This document shows, in pieces, positions 1-10,446 of a stretch of 64,000 bases of DNA. The position numbers and the translations under genes were made by a program. The DNA is from Halichondria panicea (taxonomy: Eukaryota; Porifera; Demospongiae; Suberitida; Halichondriidae). Each line of letters starts with the position of its first letter. Within the stretch, counting starts at the first letter, position 1. Location of the stretch: NCBI RefSeq assembly GCF_963675165.1, contig NC_087378.1, positions 6,691,205 to 6,755,204 of the forward strand, read 5' to 3'. The notes below the pieces were generated by a model. It ran no database searches and was not told where the DNA came from. It worked only from the letters and a program-made list of their open reading frames with translations.

Positions 1-730
1 GTAGACGAGGGCTTACCTAGTAAAGACTAAAGAGACTAAATATCTAAATTTAGCTCAGTTTTTTTCCTGAGTTCAGAACAGACCCACTTGATTAGTAGAT
101 ATAATTATTACAGCAGTATAGTCTACTCTACTCTAGTCTTTCATACTTCCTCTACTGACTAAAGGTCTCACGAAGGCTGACTCTACTGCACTGTACTGTA
201 CTGTTCATAACAGATTATGTTCCTGGTAAATGCGCTCCAAGTACTGTGTGGGAGGACAGTTATTGAGGTTTTCTCTCGCCCACGCTCGTTAAAATTTGTC
301 TACGTCAGTAGGGGATCACGCGACTTAGCAAGGCAGGCTCTCCTTTTTCTTAGTTGCTTCCTTCTTTCTTTCTTTGTTCCTCCAATTTTCTCTTCTGTGA
401 CAAAGAACAGAAAAAGGAGAGGCTGCGAAGGAGGCTAATAATTGGGTAATCTAATAACTAGTGCTCTAGAAGAAGTTATTTATCACTACAAACATTCCAA
501 GCAAAGAAGAATAATGCTTTAATAATTATACACATTTGTGAACCTCTATTTGTGCACCTCAAATTTTTAAGTAAAAGACCTTATTTGGCTCAAATTGCGT
601 CTCTGGCCATCTAGAATAAAAAATTTTCCGGGGAAGGACCCCTGGACCCCCTTTTCAGCCTACGGCTCGTGCTTTGCACTCGCCGTAGGCTTCCCCCCCC
701 CCCAAAATATTTCTTCTAGATAGAACCCTG
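1..730. other. Left-edge spacer with no recognisable gene
   Basis: No coding region could be supported here. The stretch is AT-rich, with short open frames that lack any recognisable motif. The only structure seen is a small foldback near its right end, listed separately. Confidence 0.5.
608..723. repeat. Small foldback element
   Basis: The ends form an imperfect inverted repeat: CATCTAGAATAAAAAATTTT on the left against AAAATATTTCTTCTAGATAG on the right. A second inner hairpin is made by GCCTACGGC and GCCGTAGGC around 658-690. C-runs flank the inner stem. It resembles a short non-autonomous foldback, but no second copy was noticed in the window. Confidence 0.45.
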
Positions 731-880
731 GTAGTAGACAAGTAGCTTGTTGAGTGTGGAGCAGTGATGATATGAATGACTTGCCCTCAATGACCTCATT
801 GTGATTAGAAGTCGATTGTTTTCTGAGCTACATGTACTTTCCTAAAGCAATGATTTTTCTAATTATGGTTATTAATGTGT
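731..880 (+). repeat. Intron-like repeat, copy 1 (ODC remnant)
   Basis: This block begins GTAGTAGACAAGTAGCTTG and carries the core GACTTGCCCTCAATGACCTC. It lies immediately before the remnant of ODC exon 5, so it occupies the position of intron 4. The same sequence recurs at 1694-1830, 2043-2190 and 2630-2735, in part at a different intron position of the same gene family. Confidence 0.7.
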
Positions 881-1693
881 TACCTACTACATTTTGTCCT
901 TCCAGAGCATATGAGCTAACTCTGAAGATGTCTGCTGAACTGTTTGAGTACAGCTATATGTGATTGGCTGTCGGTTCAGTCTGCTGGACATTGGAAGAAG
1001 TTTATATAGAGACAGAGGCTCTAACGAAGTCTTTCAGCGAGTGGTCAGTGCGATCAACTCCAGTCTGGACTCTTTCTTTAGCTCATTCCCAGGACTCACT
1101 GTCATCGCTGAGCCAGGTGATTAAAGTGAAATTGTCAACTAAAGGCTACTATACACCAAGGTTGCTTGTTGTATGGTGGCTTTATGGTACAAATTGGAAA
1201 GTGTCATCCGGCCTACATGTATATAGCTCTTTGAATGGTATTTCAGAGCATTTGTGAACCAAAAGCTACATGGACTTATGGTTGAATTTGAGTTCCATCC
1301 ATGGTTATCGTTTATCTGTACAGGTCGCCACTTTGCCTGCTCTACTGACGCAATAAACATCACCAGCAAGAGGGTGTCCCTCACTGATGAAGGGTGGAAG
1401 TTCACTACGTCAACGAAGGTGTCACTGCATTCATAGATTTTGTGAAACTGTTGTGGCCAGATAGCTTGTGTGAGCACATAGAACATGTATGCCACACAAT
1501 AAAGTTGGTGCTGATACACATAAAGATGAGATCTGGATATTTATCGGCATAATTGGGTCCCTTGTGGACAATGATGACAGTGGACCTCCTTCGATGTGCC
1601 AATCTCATAGCCGTACTGAAACTGTTACGCAGGCATGTTCAGAGCCACCGGCATTAGGTGAGCATTAATTAGGAAATTAGTGAGCCCTTGTTC

Positions 1694-1830
1694 AGTGTAC
1701 ATTTGTAGCAGTGATGATTATAATGACTTGCCCTCAATGACTTCATTGTGATTATGTGTCGATTATTTTCTGAGCAACTTTTCTGAACAGTTTATTTTTC
1801 TAATTATTGTTGTAAAATATGTGTTGTCTC
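1694..1830 (+). repeat. Intron-like repeat, copy 2 (diverged)
   Basis: A diverged version of the block at 731-880, sharing GACTTGCCCTCAATGAC and the GTGATTA...GTCGATTATTTTCTGAGC stretch. It follows an exon-6 remnant, so it sits at intron 6 rather than intron 4. Confidence 0.6.
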
Positions 1831-2042
1831 TTACATTTTTCAGTTTCCGTGTATGGAAGTGCATCTCAATCTTTTCGTCTGAAACGTACGCAACCATTGA
1901 CACATTATCGTGACAAGCTAGCTAGTGCTGCGTATCAGAGCTGATGACCCAGAGGATCTCTGTCAGCTTGCTGTGAAGTTTGGCTGCTCAATACCTGAAG
2001 GCAAAGCTCTTCTAAACATTGCCAAACCCTGGGCATGAAAGT

Positions 2043-2190
2043 GGTGAGTAGTAGACAAGTAGCTTGTTGAGTGTGGGGCAGTGATGATATGAATGACTTG
2101 CCCTCAATGACCTCATTGTGATTAGAAGTCGATTATTATCTGAGCTACATGTACTTTCCTAAAACAATACATTTTTAATTATCGTTATTA
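2043..2190 (+). repeat. Intron-like repeat, copy 3
   Basis: Starts exactly at a splice-donor-like GTGAGTAG after the exon-4 remnant. It is nearly identical to the block at 2630-2735, which occupies intron 6, until the two diverge about 100 bp in. Confidence 0.7.
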
Positions 2191-2629
2191 ATGTATTGTC
2201 TTCAAAGTGTGTTACATAGCTCTTGTATGGTATTCCAGAGTGTTGCAAAGGCCACTTGAACTTTTTTCATTTCATCCTGCTTATCCATACAGGTCGCTAC
2301 TTTTCCTGTTCCACTCACGCAATAGCCGTAAACATCACCAGCAAGAGGGTACTGCCCCTCACTCATGAAGGGTGGCTACTACGTCAACGATATGGGCGTG
2401 CTCTGAGACGCTGGTACTTCACTATACTCCCACTGAGCTTGAGACTTGAAGGCGTAGTCCTCTCTCATCTATATATCATCGCTGGAGTCCTACACGATAG
2501 TGTGGAGAATGATGGCGGGGAAACCTCCTATGTCCAACAGACTAATTTAAAACCGATAGCTGCACTTACAACTGTTCAGCAGACAGACATCTTTAGGGCC
2601 ACCTCATACGTGTGCATGGGTATTAGGTG

Positions 2630-2735
2630 AGTAGTAGACAAGTAGCTTGTTGAGTGTGGAGCAGTGATGATATGAATGACTTGCCCTCAATGACCTCATT
2701 GTGATTAGAAGTCAATTATTATCTGAGCCGTTTTC
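2630..2735 (+). repeat. Intron-like repeat, copy 4
   Basis: Starts at GTGAGTAGTAGACAAG directly after the exon-6 remnant. Similarity to the intron-4 block at 2043 begins at the donor itself, not at a random point inside the intron. Confidence 0.7.
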
Positions 2736-2880
2736 TTTAAAACAAAACGTTTTCCAATTTTCTTTCTAAATTTTCTCAGTTTCAAGAGATCTCTCCAGCG
2801 CTCTAGTTGTGGGGACCTACCTGTGACGGCTCTACTTTGGCAACCCACCATTGTATTTTCCTGAATATTATGTGACAGAC

Positions 2881-3218
2881 GCAAACTTGTGAGTTAGTGT
2901 GCAGTTTCTTGAACTTCTATTCATGTACTACTGTTTTTCCATTCAGAGGATACTTTTTTGAGCTGCTCGTCCCGTCCCTATTGCCGTGACTACTCGCTTT
3001 CAATTGAACTACCATGAAGCGTACTAAACAATAAGCTTGTATCAATCAATCAATACATGATTTCGATTTATTATTAATTTGAAGTGAGATTAAAACTGGA
3101 CCACAGTCATACGATGAATATCATTAAAATAGCCATGAATTTAATTTTGTAGCAACTCAGTCGATTTGCTGAACTCCGCATAGTATTCTAAACACTGCTG
3201 TATGGTCGATATAAATAC
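2881..3218 (+). promoter_or_regulatory. Spacer upstream of ODC-like A
   Basis: About 340 bp of AT-rich sequence between the decayed copies and the first intact ODC-like gene. It must contain that gene's 5' UTR and promoter if the gene is transcribed. No defined element was recognised. Confidence 0.4.
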
Positions 3219-5115
3219 ATGATGGAGGCTTACATGAATGGAGGAATAGTTGTGTTGGACATTGTACCTGATGGTGAGGCAGCCTTGAGAGAGTATATCA
3301 GGAACAAAACCACTGCTGTATTAGGGAGAGAGGTATTGAAAGAATCTGTGGCCATTTTATTTCATGGATACTATACTCTCCTATATACATCATGTACAGG
3401 ACTGTGATGACCCATTTCATGTTGTTGACCTGGGTCAGGTACTGGAACTCCATAGAGACTGGATGACTGCCCTGCCCACTATCACTCCATTCTATGCCGT
3501 CAAGTGCAACAACGACCCAGCTCTCTTGAAGACACTCGCTGCGCTAGGGACTGGATTCGACTGTGCAAGCAAGGTGTGTACGTGTAGACTTGACTTATTG
3601 TTCTTTGATTTATTGTTTGACTCTAATTTTGTACGTATTGTATGTAGCCAGAGATTAAAGCTGTGTTGGATATGGGGGTGTCTCCAGATCGTATTATCTA
3701 CGCTCATCCCTCCAAGCAAGTGTCCCACATCAAGTATGCAGTCACTGAGCATGTCGATAAAATAGTGTTTGACGGAGAAGAAGAAATGTACAAAATACAA
3801 AAACATTTTCCATCTGCAAAGTGAGTATATTACAATCATACCTCGAGATTAATGCTTAACGTCTTGTAGGCTTGTTCTGCGGATCAGAGCTGATGACCCG
3901 GATGCTCAATTTCCACATGGGATGAAGTTTGGCTGCACGGTACCTAAAGGAAGGGATCTTCTGAGTAATGCAAAAAGCCTGGGATTAGACGTCATTGGTG
4001 TATGGTAATTCAAATGAATGTTATGTACTTCCCTCAGCGTATTGATTATGGCTGGCGCCCATCTCAGTTGGATCAGTGCTCCTCGTCTGAGCCTAGAGTT
4101 GTGATAGTGATTTCTCTCTCTTGACCACTGCACTAATAGTTTTAACCAGCATAATTATTATAATCGTTGCTTATACAGCTTCCATGTGGGCACTGGGTCT
4201 CAATCTCCCAGAGCGTATGAGCTAGCTCTGAAGATGTCTGCTGAACTGTTTGAGTACGGCTATGAGATTGGCTATCAGTTTAGTCTGCTGGACATTGGAG
4301 GAGGTTTCTATGGAGACAGGGGCTCTAAAGATATCTTCCAGCGAGTGGCCAGTGCCATCAACTCCAGTCTGGACTCTCTCTTCAGCTCATTCCCAGGACT
4401 CACTGTCATCGCTGAGCCAGGTCTACTAACAGAATCAATTATGACTCTCAATACCTATTTTCAATGTATAGGTGCTTTTTTTGCTTGTTCGACTAATTCG
4501 ATAGCAGTAAACATCATAAACAAGAAGTCACATGATAAAGAGGGACATAGGGAGCTTGTGTATTATGTCAATGATGGACCGAAGGGATCACTCCATTGTT
4601 TTGAATATACCACCCCTGATCCATTTCTTCTCAAGGTGATTATCAGGTGGTGCTAGATAAAAAATTTGTTATGTCTCCTAGCCATTTCGAAGCACTTATC
4701 AAATGTACATGTGTAAGAATGTAACAAGAATGTAATCAAAAACTGATCGTGTCGGACCTATACTATCAAACTGTTTTTCTCCTGTCTAGGATTACAGTGG
4801 TCCTTTGTACTCCACTTGTCTGTGGGGCCCGACATTATCACCTGCGGATAAACTCGGTGATGTTCAGCTGCCTGAGTTGAGCATTGGGGACTGGATCTGT
4901 TTTCATGATGTGGGAGCCTACTCTCTCGCTGTTACGACCAACTTCAACGGGTTCCCAAAGACAAAGTCATACTACTACGTTACCTTGGCGAACCAGTAAG
5001 AACTGTATATTAATTAAGTAACTGCAGGAAAAATTATGCACATTCATGCAGGGATAAGTTACAAGAGCTGTTATCTTCAAATCTCCTCCCCCCCCCCCAA
5101 CCAACCACTGACTGA
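3219..5115 (+). CDS. ODC-like protein A (probable pseudoenzyme)
   Basis: A PLP-dependent ornithine/diaminopimelate/arginine decarboxylase family protein. Eight exons (3219-3332, 3400-3573, 3648-3820, 3870-4004, 4179-4420, 4472-4635, 4790-4995, 5052-5115) sum to 424 codons including the stop and stay in frame, giving 423 aa against about 460 in human ODC. The PLP-lysine motif [31 protein letters not shown] and the substrate Asp in YYVNDG are all present. Two key positions are changed. The Arg after IAEPG that binds the PLP phosphate in ODC is Ala (EPGAFF), and the catalytic Cys of WGPTC (Cys360 in mammals) is Leu (WGPTLSPAD). Mammalian antizyme inhibitors are likewise ODC relatives without decarboxylase activity, so a regulatory role is possible. 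That is inference. Very similar to copy B downstream, including introns, so the duplication is recent. Confidence 0.85.
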
Positions 5116-5347
5116 CTAACTAGCAATTTTTGTGGTTGTACAGCTAGCTGAAAGGTCATACATGTGTACAATGCCTAATTATTATGGCAAGAGCCACATG
5201 AGGAATCCCTATCTTCATGTCATTAGTCTGTCAAAGGTCATAATTCACTGGAAACCACTCCTTTTGTTTTCAGTCAAGAGTACTGTCTCTGGTACATTGA
5301 TCTCTGTCTTTTATCTATTATTTTACTGTATATATGTAGCTGTGTCA

Positions 5348-7070
5348 ATGGAGGTGCATATCAGTGAGACTACCACAGTTGAGCTGGGCATTGTACCTGA
5401 TGGTGAGGCAGCTCTGAGGGAGTATATTAGCAATAAAACCTCTGCTGGTTCAGGGAGAAAGGTATTGAATATGTTGAAAGAATCTGTGACCATTGGGTAC
5501 TTCATACAGGACTATGATGACCCATTCCATGTTGTTGACCTTGGCCGGGTACTGGAGCTCCATAGAGACTGGGTGACTGCCCTGCCCACTATCACTCCAT
5601 TCTATGCCATCAAGTGCAACAACGACCCAGCTCTCTTGAAGACACTCGCTGCGCTAGGGACTGGATTCGACTGTGCAAGCAAGGTGTGTACGTGTAGACT
5701 TGACTTATTGTTCTTTGATTTATTGTTTGACTGTAATTTTGTACGTATTGTATGTAGCCAGAGATTAAGGCTGTGTTGGATATGGGGGTGTCTCCAGATC
5801 GTATTATCTACGCCCATCCCTCCAAGCAAGTGTCCCACATCAAGTATGCAGTCACTGAGTATGTCGATAAAATAGTGTTTGACGGAGAAGAAGAAATGTA
5901 CAAAATACAAAAACATTTTCCATCTGCAAAGTGAGTACATGTATTACAATCATACCTCTGTATCTACGAGATTAATGATTGTAGGCTTGTTCTGCGGATC
6001 AGAGCTGATGACCCAGATGCTAAATTTCCACATGGAATGAAGTTTGGCTGCACAGTACCTGAAGGAAGAGATCTTTTGAGTACTGCAAAAAGCCTGGGAT
6101 TAGACGTCATTGGTGTATGGTAGGTCAAACGAATGTTATGTACATGTACTTTTCTCAGCGTATTGATTATGGCTGCATAGTATAATATTTATACAGCTTC
6201 CATGTGGGCACTGGGTCTCAATCCTCCAGAGCGTATGAGTTAGCTCTGAAGATGTCTGTTGAATTGTTTGAGTACGGCTATGAGATTGGCTATCAGTTCA
6301 GTCTGCTGGACATTGGAGGAGGTTTCTATGGAGACAGGGGCTCTAAAGATGTCTTCCAGCGAGTGGCCAGTGCCATCAACTCCAGTCTGGACTCTCTCTT
6401 CAGTTCATTCCCAGGACTCACTGTCATCGCTGAGCCAGGTATGAATATGCTACAGAATTTTATTGGACTCTGAATACTTATTTTCAATGTACAGGTGCTT
6501 TTTTTGCCTGTTCAACTCATTCAATAGCAGTAAACATCGTAAATAAAAAGTCACGTGATAAAGAGGGACACAGGGAGTTTGTGTATTATGTCAATGATGT
6601 ACCAAATGGATCACTCGACTGTTTTAGATATACCACCCCTGATCCATTTCTGTTTAAGGTGCTAGATAAAAATTAGAAAAAACAAACTAAACTGTTTTTC
6701 TCCTGTCTAGGATTACAGTGGTCCTTTGTACTCCACTTGTCTGTGGGGCCCGACATTATCACCTTTGGATAAACTCGGTGATGTTCAGCTGCCTGAGTTG
6801 AGCATTGGGGACTGGATCTGTTTTCATGATGTAGGAGCCTACTCTCTCGCAGTTACAACCAACTTCAACGGGTTCCCAAAGACAAAGTCATACTACTATA
6901 CGTTACCTTGGCGAACCAGTAAGAACTGTATATCAAGTAACCAAGCAGTGAAGTTTATGCACATTCATGCAGGGATAAGTTACGAGAGCTGTTATTTTCA
7001 AATCTCCTCTCTACCCCCTCCCAACCAACTGCTGACTGACTATAATCTTTGTTGTATTGATGGGTTCTAG
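5348..7070 (+). CDS. ODC-like protein B (probable pseudoenzyme)
   Basis: Tandem duplicate of copy A with the same eight-exon structure, offset by about 2.1 kb; even intron 2 is almost base-identical. The start ([14 protein letters not shown]) is chosen because copy C begins with a matching peptide. It shares A's replacements: EPGAFF instead of EPGR, and WGPTLSPLD instead of WGPTC. It also reads VNDVPNGS where A has VNDGPKGS. Near the C-terminus two extra bases (TACTACTATACG against TACTACTACG in A) shift the frame. The last residues are therefore unrelated to A's, and the frame stays open to a stop at 7068. Whether this altered tail matters is unknown. Expected to be catalytically inactive as a decarboxylase. 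Confidence 0.8.
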
Positions 7071-7093
7071 CTCGTGTGAATATGTCATTTATA

Positions 7094-7210
7094 ATTAGTC
7101 TCGAGGCCAGACCTAATATCTCGGGAGCAAAAAATCAAGTAGAGTAGGATTTTCTCCTCTCTTCCCTCCCCGGGCCCCCCTGAGAAAAGGTCTGGCCCCC
7201 AGACTAAGTA
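7094..7210. repeat. Short foldback (MITE-like)
   Basis: The ends are an imperfect inverted repeat: TTAGTCTCGAGGCCAGACCT on the left and AAGGTCTGGCCCCCAGACTAA on the right. The total is about 115 bp and contains no coding capacity. It lies in the 3' spacer of ODC-like B. It looks like a small non-autonomous DNA element. Confidence 0.55.
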
Positions 7211-7322
7211 TTTAGTTAATAATTATTATGTCAAAGGTCATGATATCTGGAATTCATACCAAATAACAACTTTTTAGTTTTCAGTACTCAATAGGTCCTC
7301 TTAATTGCATGCACAGTTTTCA

Positions 7323-7391
7323 ATGGAGGTGCGAATCAGTGAGTACCACAGTTGAGCTGGGAATCGTACCTGATGGTGAGGCAGCTCTGAG
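7323..7391 (+). pseudogene. ODC-like first-exon fragment
   Basis: Matches the first coding exon of the ODC-like genes, with the shared PDGEAAL peptide, and is interrupted after GCAGCTCTGAG by unrelated sequence. A small deletion near ISEYHS breaks the frame relative to copy B. It is the stub of a fifth ODC copy whose remaining exons are not present before copy C. Confidence 0.8.
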
Positions 7392-7604
7392 TTTAATTAA
7401 ATCTACAAGAAGCACAAAAGCATTTGCAATGTGAAAAGTTACTACAATGTAGGATTGGCTGGAAACACCAAAAAGTGCAGAAAAAAAGCATAACTCGAAT
7501 CCGTTACTCACATACATGTACATTTTCCCGATAGTAGTTATTATGGTGGTTTTCCCGGCCGATCTTAACATTGAACGTGCGTACTGTTTTGCATTGTGTT
7601 GTGA

Positions 7605-7877
7605 AATGTGTACAGTCCTTTTCAAACAGGTTGAAGATCATTCAAAGTTGAATGTTGAAATAAGTACTCGCAATGTGACTTCCATGGCCACGATCCTCTG
7701 TGTGTATGGGGTACCCATGATTGCGAGTTAAAAATCATGCACTGGGCCACAAAGCTGAGTCTAGATCTAGGTGGCTGTCACAGCTTTGTGGTTTAGTTGC
7801 TTGTATGTATTGTGAGTATACTCATTTCAACATTCAACTTTGAAATGATCTTCAACCTACTTAAAAAGCACTGTACA
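7605..7877. repeat. Inverted repeat, about 70-bp arms
   Basis: The left arm (7605-7680) includes GTTGAAGATCATTCAAAGTTG. The right arm (7808-7877) includes CAACTTTGAAATGATCTTCAAC, its near reverse complement. The roughly 130-bp loop holds its own small hairpin around CCACAAAGCTG...CAGCTTTGTGG. Probably part of the insertion that truncated the ODC fragment just upstream. Confidence 0.65.
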
Positions 7878-8187
7878 CGTGCAGATACAGCCCTGTTACA
7901 AATGTATGTGTTAGCTAGAAATTCATTAATGATTGTGCTTAGGGAGTGGGTCAGATCTTCTCGGATCCCACTTACTGTACTGTACTGACCATATACATCC
8001 AAGTTTAGTCTGGCCACGCCCTCCCCAACTTGTACATGTATATCATGCACGATGTATAATTATTGTATATCTATGGAATTCGAGACTAATCCAAGTTAGG
8101 GTGTATCCAATAAGGAATGTAATTTATACATGTGTGTGGGCGTGGTTGTATTCGTGTGTGGGTTGATTCCATGCATGTGCAGTATAT

Positions 8188-8379
8188 ACCGTATAGCGTG
8201 TAATTTTCGTGGGACCAAATATTCGTGGTTGGAGGTCTGACCACGAATATTTTACCCAGCGACCTTGCCTACCTTTACCTGCAGTGCAAGCAGCAACCAC
8301 GAAAATATTACCCATGAAATGTCTCAATATTGCTGAACCACGAATATTTTGTCCCCCGAAAATTACCCGCTATACGGTA
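8188..8379. mobile_element. MITE family A, copy 1
   Basis: A 190-bp non-autonomous element with terminal inverted repeats ACCGTATAGCGTGTAATTTT and AAAATTACCCGCTATACGGT, flanked by TA-rich sequence. The interior has further inverted CACGAATATT/AATATTCGTG motifs, so the whole element can fold. Further copies lie at 22508-22719, 34654-34845 and 48104-48258. Confidence 0.8.
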
Positions 8380-8396
8380 TGAGGCTATGAATTAGG

Positions 8397-9358
8397 CTGT
8401 TATGTCCGCTGTGCATGTCTGTTGTGTCTGTTGTGTCGTCTGTATAATATATCTGTTGTGTCCACTGTGTCTGTTGTGTCCGTCCTCTGTGTCTGTTGTG
8501 TCCGTCCTCTGTGTCTGTTGTGTCCCCTGTGTCTGTTGTGTCCTCGGTGTCCGCTGTGTCCGCTGTGTCTGTTGTGTCCTCTGTGTCCTCTGTGTCTGTT
8601 GTGTCCTCTGTGTCCACTGTGTCTGTTGTGTCCGTCCTCTGTGTCTGTTGTGTCCGCTGTGTCTGTTGTGTCCTCTGTGTCTGTTGTGTCCGCTGTGTTT
8701 GTTGTGTCCTCTGTGTCCTCTGTGTCCGCTGTGTCTGTTGTGTCCTCTGTGTCCACTGTGTCTGTTGTGTCCGTCCTCTGTGTCTGTTGTGTCCGCTGTG
8801 TCTGTTGTGTCCTGTGTCTGTTGTGTCTGTTGTGTCCGCTGTGTCTGCTGTGTCTGTTGTGTCCTCTGTGTCCTCTGTGTCTGTTGTGTCCTCTGTGTCC
8901 ACTGTGTCTGTTGTGTCCGTCCTCTGTGTCTGTTGTGTCCGCTGTGTCTGTTGTGTCCTCTGTGTCTGTTGTGTCCGCTGTGTCTGTTGTGTCCTCTGTG
9001 TCCTCTGTGTCCGCTGTGTCTGCTGTGCCTGCTGTGTCTGTTGTGTCCTCTGTGTCTATGTGCCTGCTGTGTCCATTGTTTCCTCTGTGCCTGCTGTGGC
9101 CTCCGTGTTTGTTGTGTCCTCTGTGTCCTCTGTGTCTGTTGTGTCCTCTGCATGTGCCTGCTGTGTCGGTTGTGTCCTCCTGTGTCTGTTGTGTCGTTTG
9201 TGTCCCTGTTGTATCGTCTGTGTCTTCTGTGTCCTCTGTTTCTGTTGTGTCCTCCGTGTTTGTTGCATGTGTCCGCTGTGTCTGTTGTGTCCTCCGTGTC
9301 TGCTGTGTCCTCCGTGTTTGTTGTGTCCGCTGTGTCTGTGTGTCCTCCGTGCATGCAG
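8397..9358 (+). repeat. 9-bp minisatellite, left arm
   Basis: About 960 bp built almost entirely from a 9-bp unit of the form TGTGTCNNY (variants TGTGTCCTC, TGTGTCTGT, TGTGTCCGC). Higher-order blocks repeat, and occasional CCGTCC insertions break the register. A 9-bp unit with no stop codon gives long open frames in several frames on both strands (Cys-Val-rich one way, Thr-Asp-rich the other). These are by-products of the repeat, not genes. The unit is continued in reverse-complement orientation by the next feature. Confidence 0.92.
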
Positions 9359-9382
9359 TATAGACACATCAAACACAACATA

Positions 9383-10212
9383 TAGCTACAGAGGACACAG
9401 CAGACACAGAGGACACAGCAAACACAACAGACGCAGAGGACACAGTATACACAGCGGACATGCACAGAGAGACACAACATACACAGATGACACAGGGGGC
9501 ACAGCGGACACATGCATGCATGCAGAGGACACAACAGACACAGAGGACACAATAAGACACAGCATGCAGACACGAACATGCACAGAAGACACAACAGACA
9601 CAGAGAGACACAACATATACACAGAGGATACAGGGGACACAGCAGACACATGCAGCGGACATGCACAGAGGACACAGAGGACAGATATATAGGACACAGC
9701 AGACACAGGGGACATGCACAGCAGACACAGAGGACACAACAGACACAACAGACACCGAGGACACAGCATACACAGAAGACACAACAGGCACAGCAGTCAC
9801 AGGGGACACAGCAGACACAGCAGGCACAGAGACACAACAGACACAGCATGCATGCATGCAGACACAGAGGACACAACAGACAGAACAGACACAGAGGACA
9901 CAGCAGGCACAGCAGTCACATGCAGGGGGAACAGCAGGCACAGCAGACACAGAGGACACAACAGACACAGCTAAGAGGCACAGCAGACACAGCAGACGCA
10001 GGGGGCACAGCAGACACAGAGGACACAACAGACACAGCTAAGAGGCACAGCAGACACAGCAGACAAAGAGGACACAACAGACACAGAGAACACAGCAGGC
10101 ACAGCAGACACAGCAGACACTGCAGCACAGCGGACACAGCAGACACAACGGACACAGCAGACACTGCACGACCGGACACAGCAGACACAACAGACACAGC
10201 AGACACACACGA
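9383..10212 (-). repeat. 9-bp minisatellite, right arm in inverted orientation
   Basis: About 830 bp of the reverse complement of the left-arm unit (CACAGCAGA, CACAGAGGA, CACAACAGA). The strand switch falls in a short junction (about 9358-9383) containing TGCATGCAGTATAGACAC. The two arms can pair over much of their length with mismatches, so the locus is a very large imperfect palindrome. GCATGCATGC interruptions occur in this arm only. Confidence 0.9.
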
Positions 10213-10261
10213 CATTTGAGATTGCGCATGCACAGAATCACAGAATCAACACACACATAAT

Positions 10262-10446
10262 GAAAGCACCGCGGGTGCTGATGCCTCGGTGGAGGTGCCA
10301 AAGCTACATAACATAAAACTAATAATAGCTAGCTTTTATACACACATTGATTATGAACATCTTTTATTTTGCTGCATGCATGCAATCATAGATTAATCTC
10401 AGCTCTGGACACACGTATACCTCGCTTGCGCATGCGCACCGAGGCA
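10262..10446 (-). mobile_element. Foldback element family E, copy 1
   Basis: In reverse orientation it starts TGCCTCGGTGCGCATGCGCA, which can fold on itself with AAGCGAGGTA. It ends CCACCGAGGCA followed by a terminal hairpin, CAGCACCCGCGGTGCT, then TTCATT. The same two ends bound copies at 23439-24546, 34029-34569 and 48646-49553. This is the shortest copy. Confidence 0.7.

Larger units (their letters stand above)
903..2880 (+). pseudogene. Decayed ornithine decarboxylase copies (two partial remnants)
   Basis: Homology to the intact ODC-like genes downstream is clear but order and frame are broken. An exon-5 remnant lies at 903-1115, with a TGA where the intact copies read YGYEIGYQ. An exon-6 remnant follows at 1324-1430. 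An exon-4 remnant (reading RADDPED...VKFGC) comes at about 1932-2040, another exon-6 remnant at 2292-2410, and an exon-7 remnant containing LWGPTCDG near 2808. The order 5-6-4-6-7 implies at least two truncated copies side by side. Both exon-6 remnants keep the canonical Arg after EPG (reading GRHF and GRYF), and the exon-7 remnant keeps the catalytic Cys. The three better-preserved copies have lost the Arg, and two have also lost the Cys. Not expected to make enzyme. Confidence 0.8.

Noticed and set aside
1139-1519. Minus-strand frames over the ODC cluster
   Set aside because: They are shadows of ODC exons on the plus strand; no independent motif.
8397-10212. CRISPR array
   Set aside because: The unit is 9 bp and continuous; there are no unique spacers between repeats.
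8392-10301. Long open frames on both strands rich in Cys-Val, Ser-Val or Thr-Asp
   Set aside because: They follow a 9-bp repeat without stop codons and exist in several frames at once; no start context, no splice sites, no homology.
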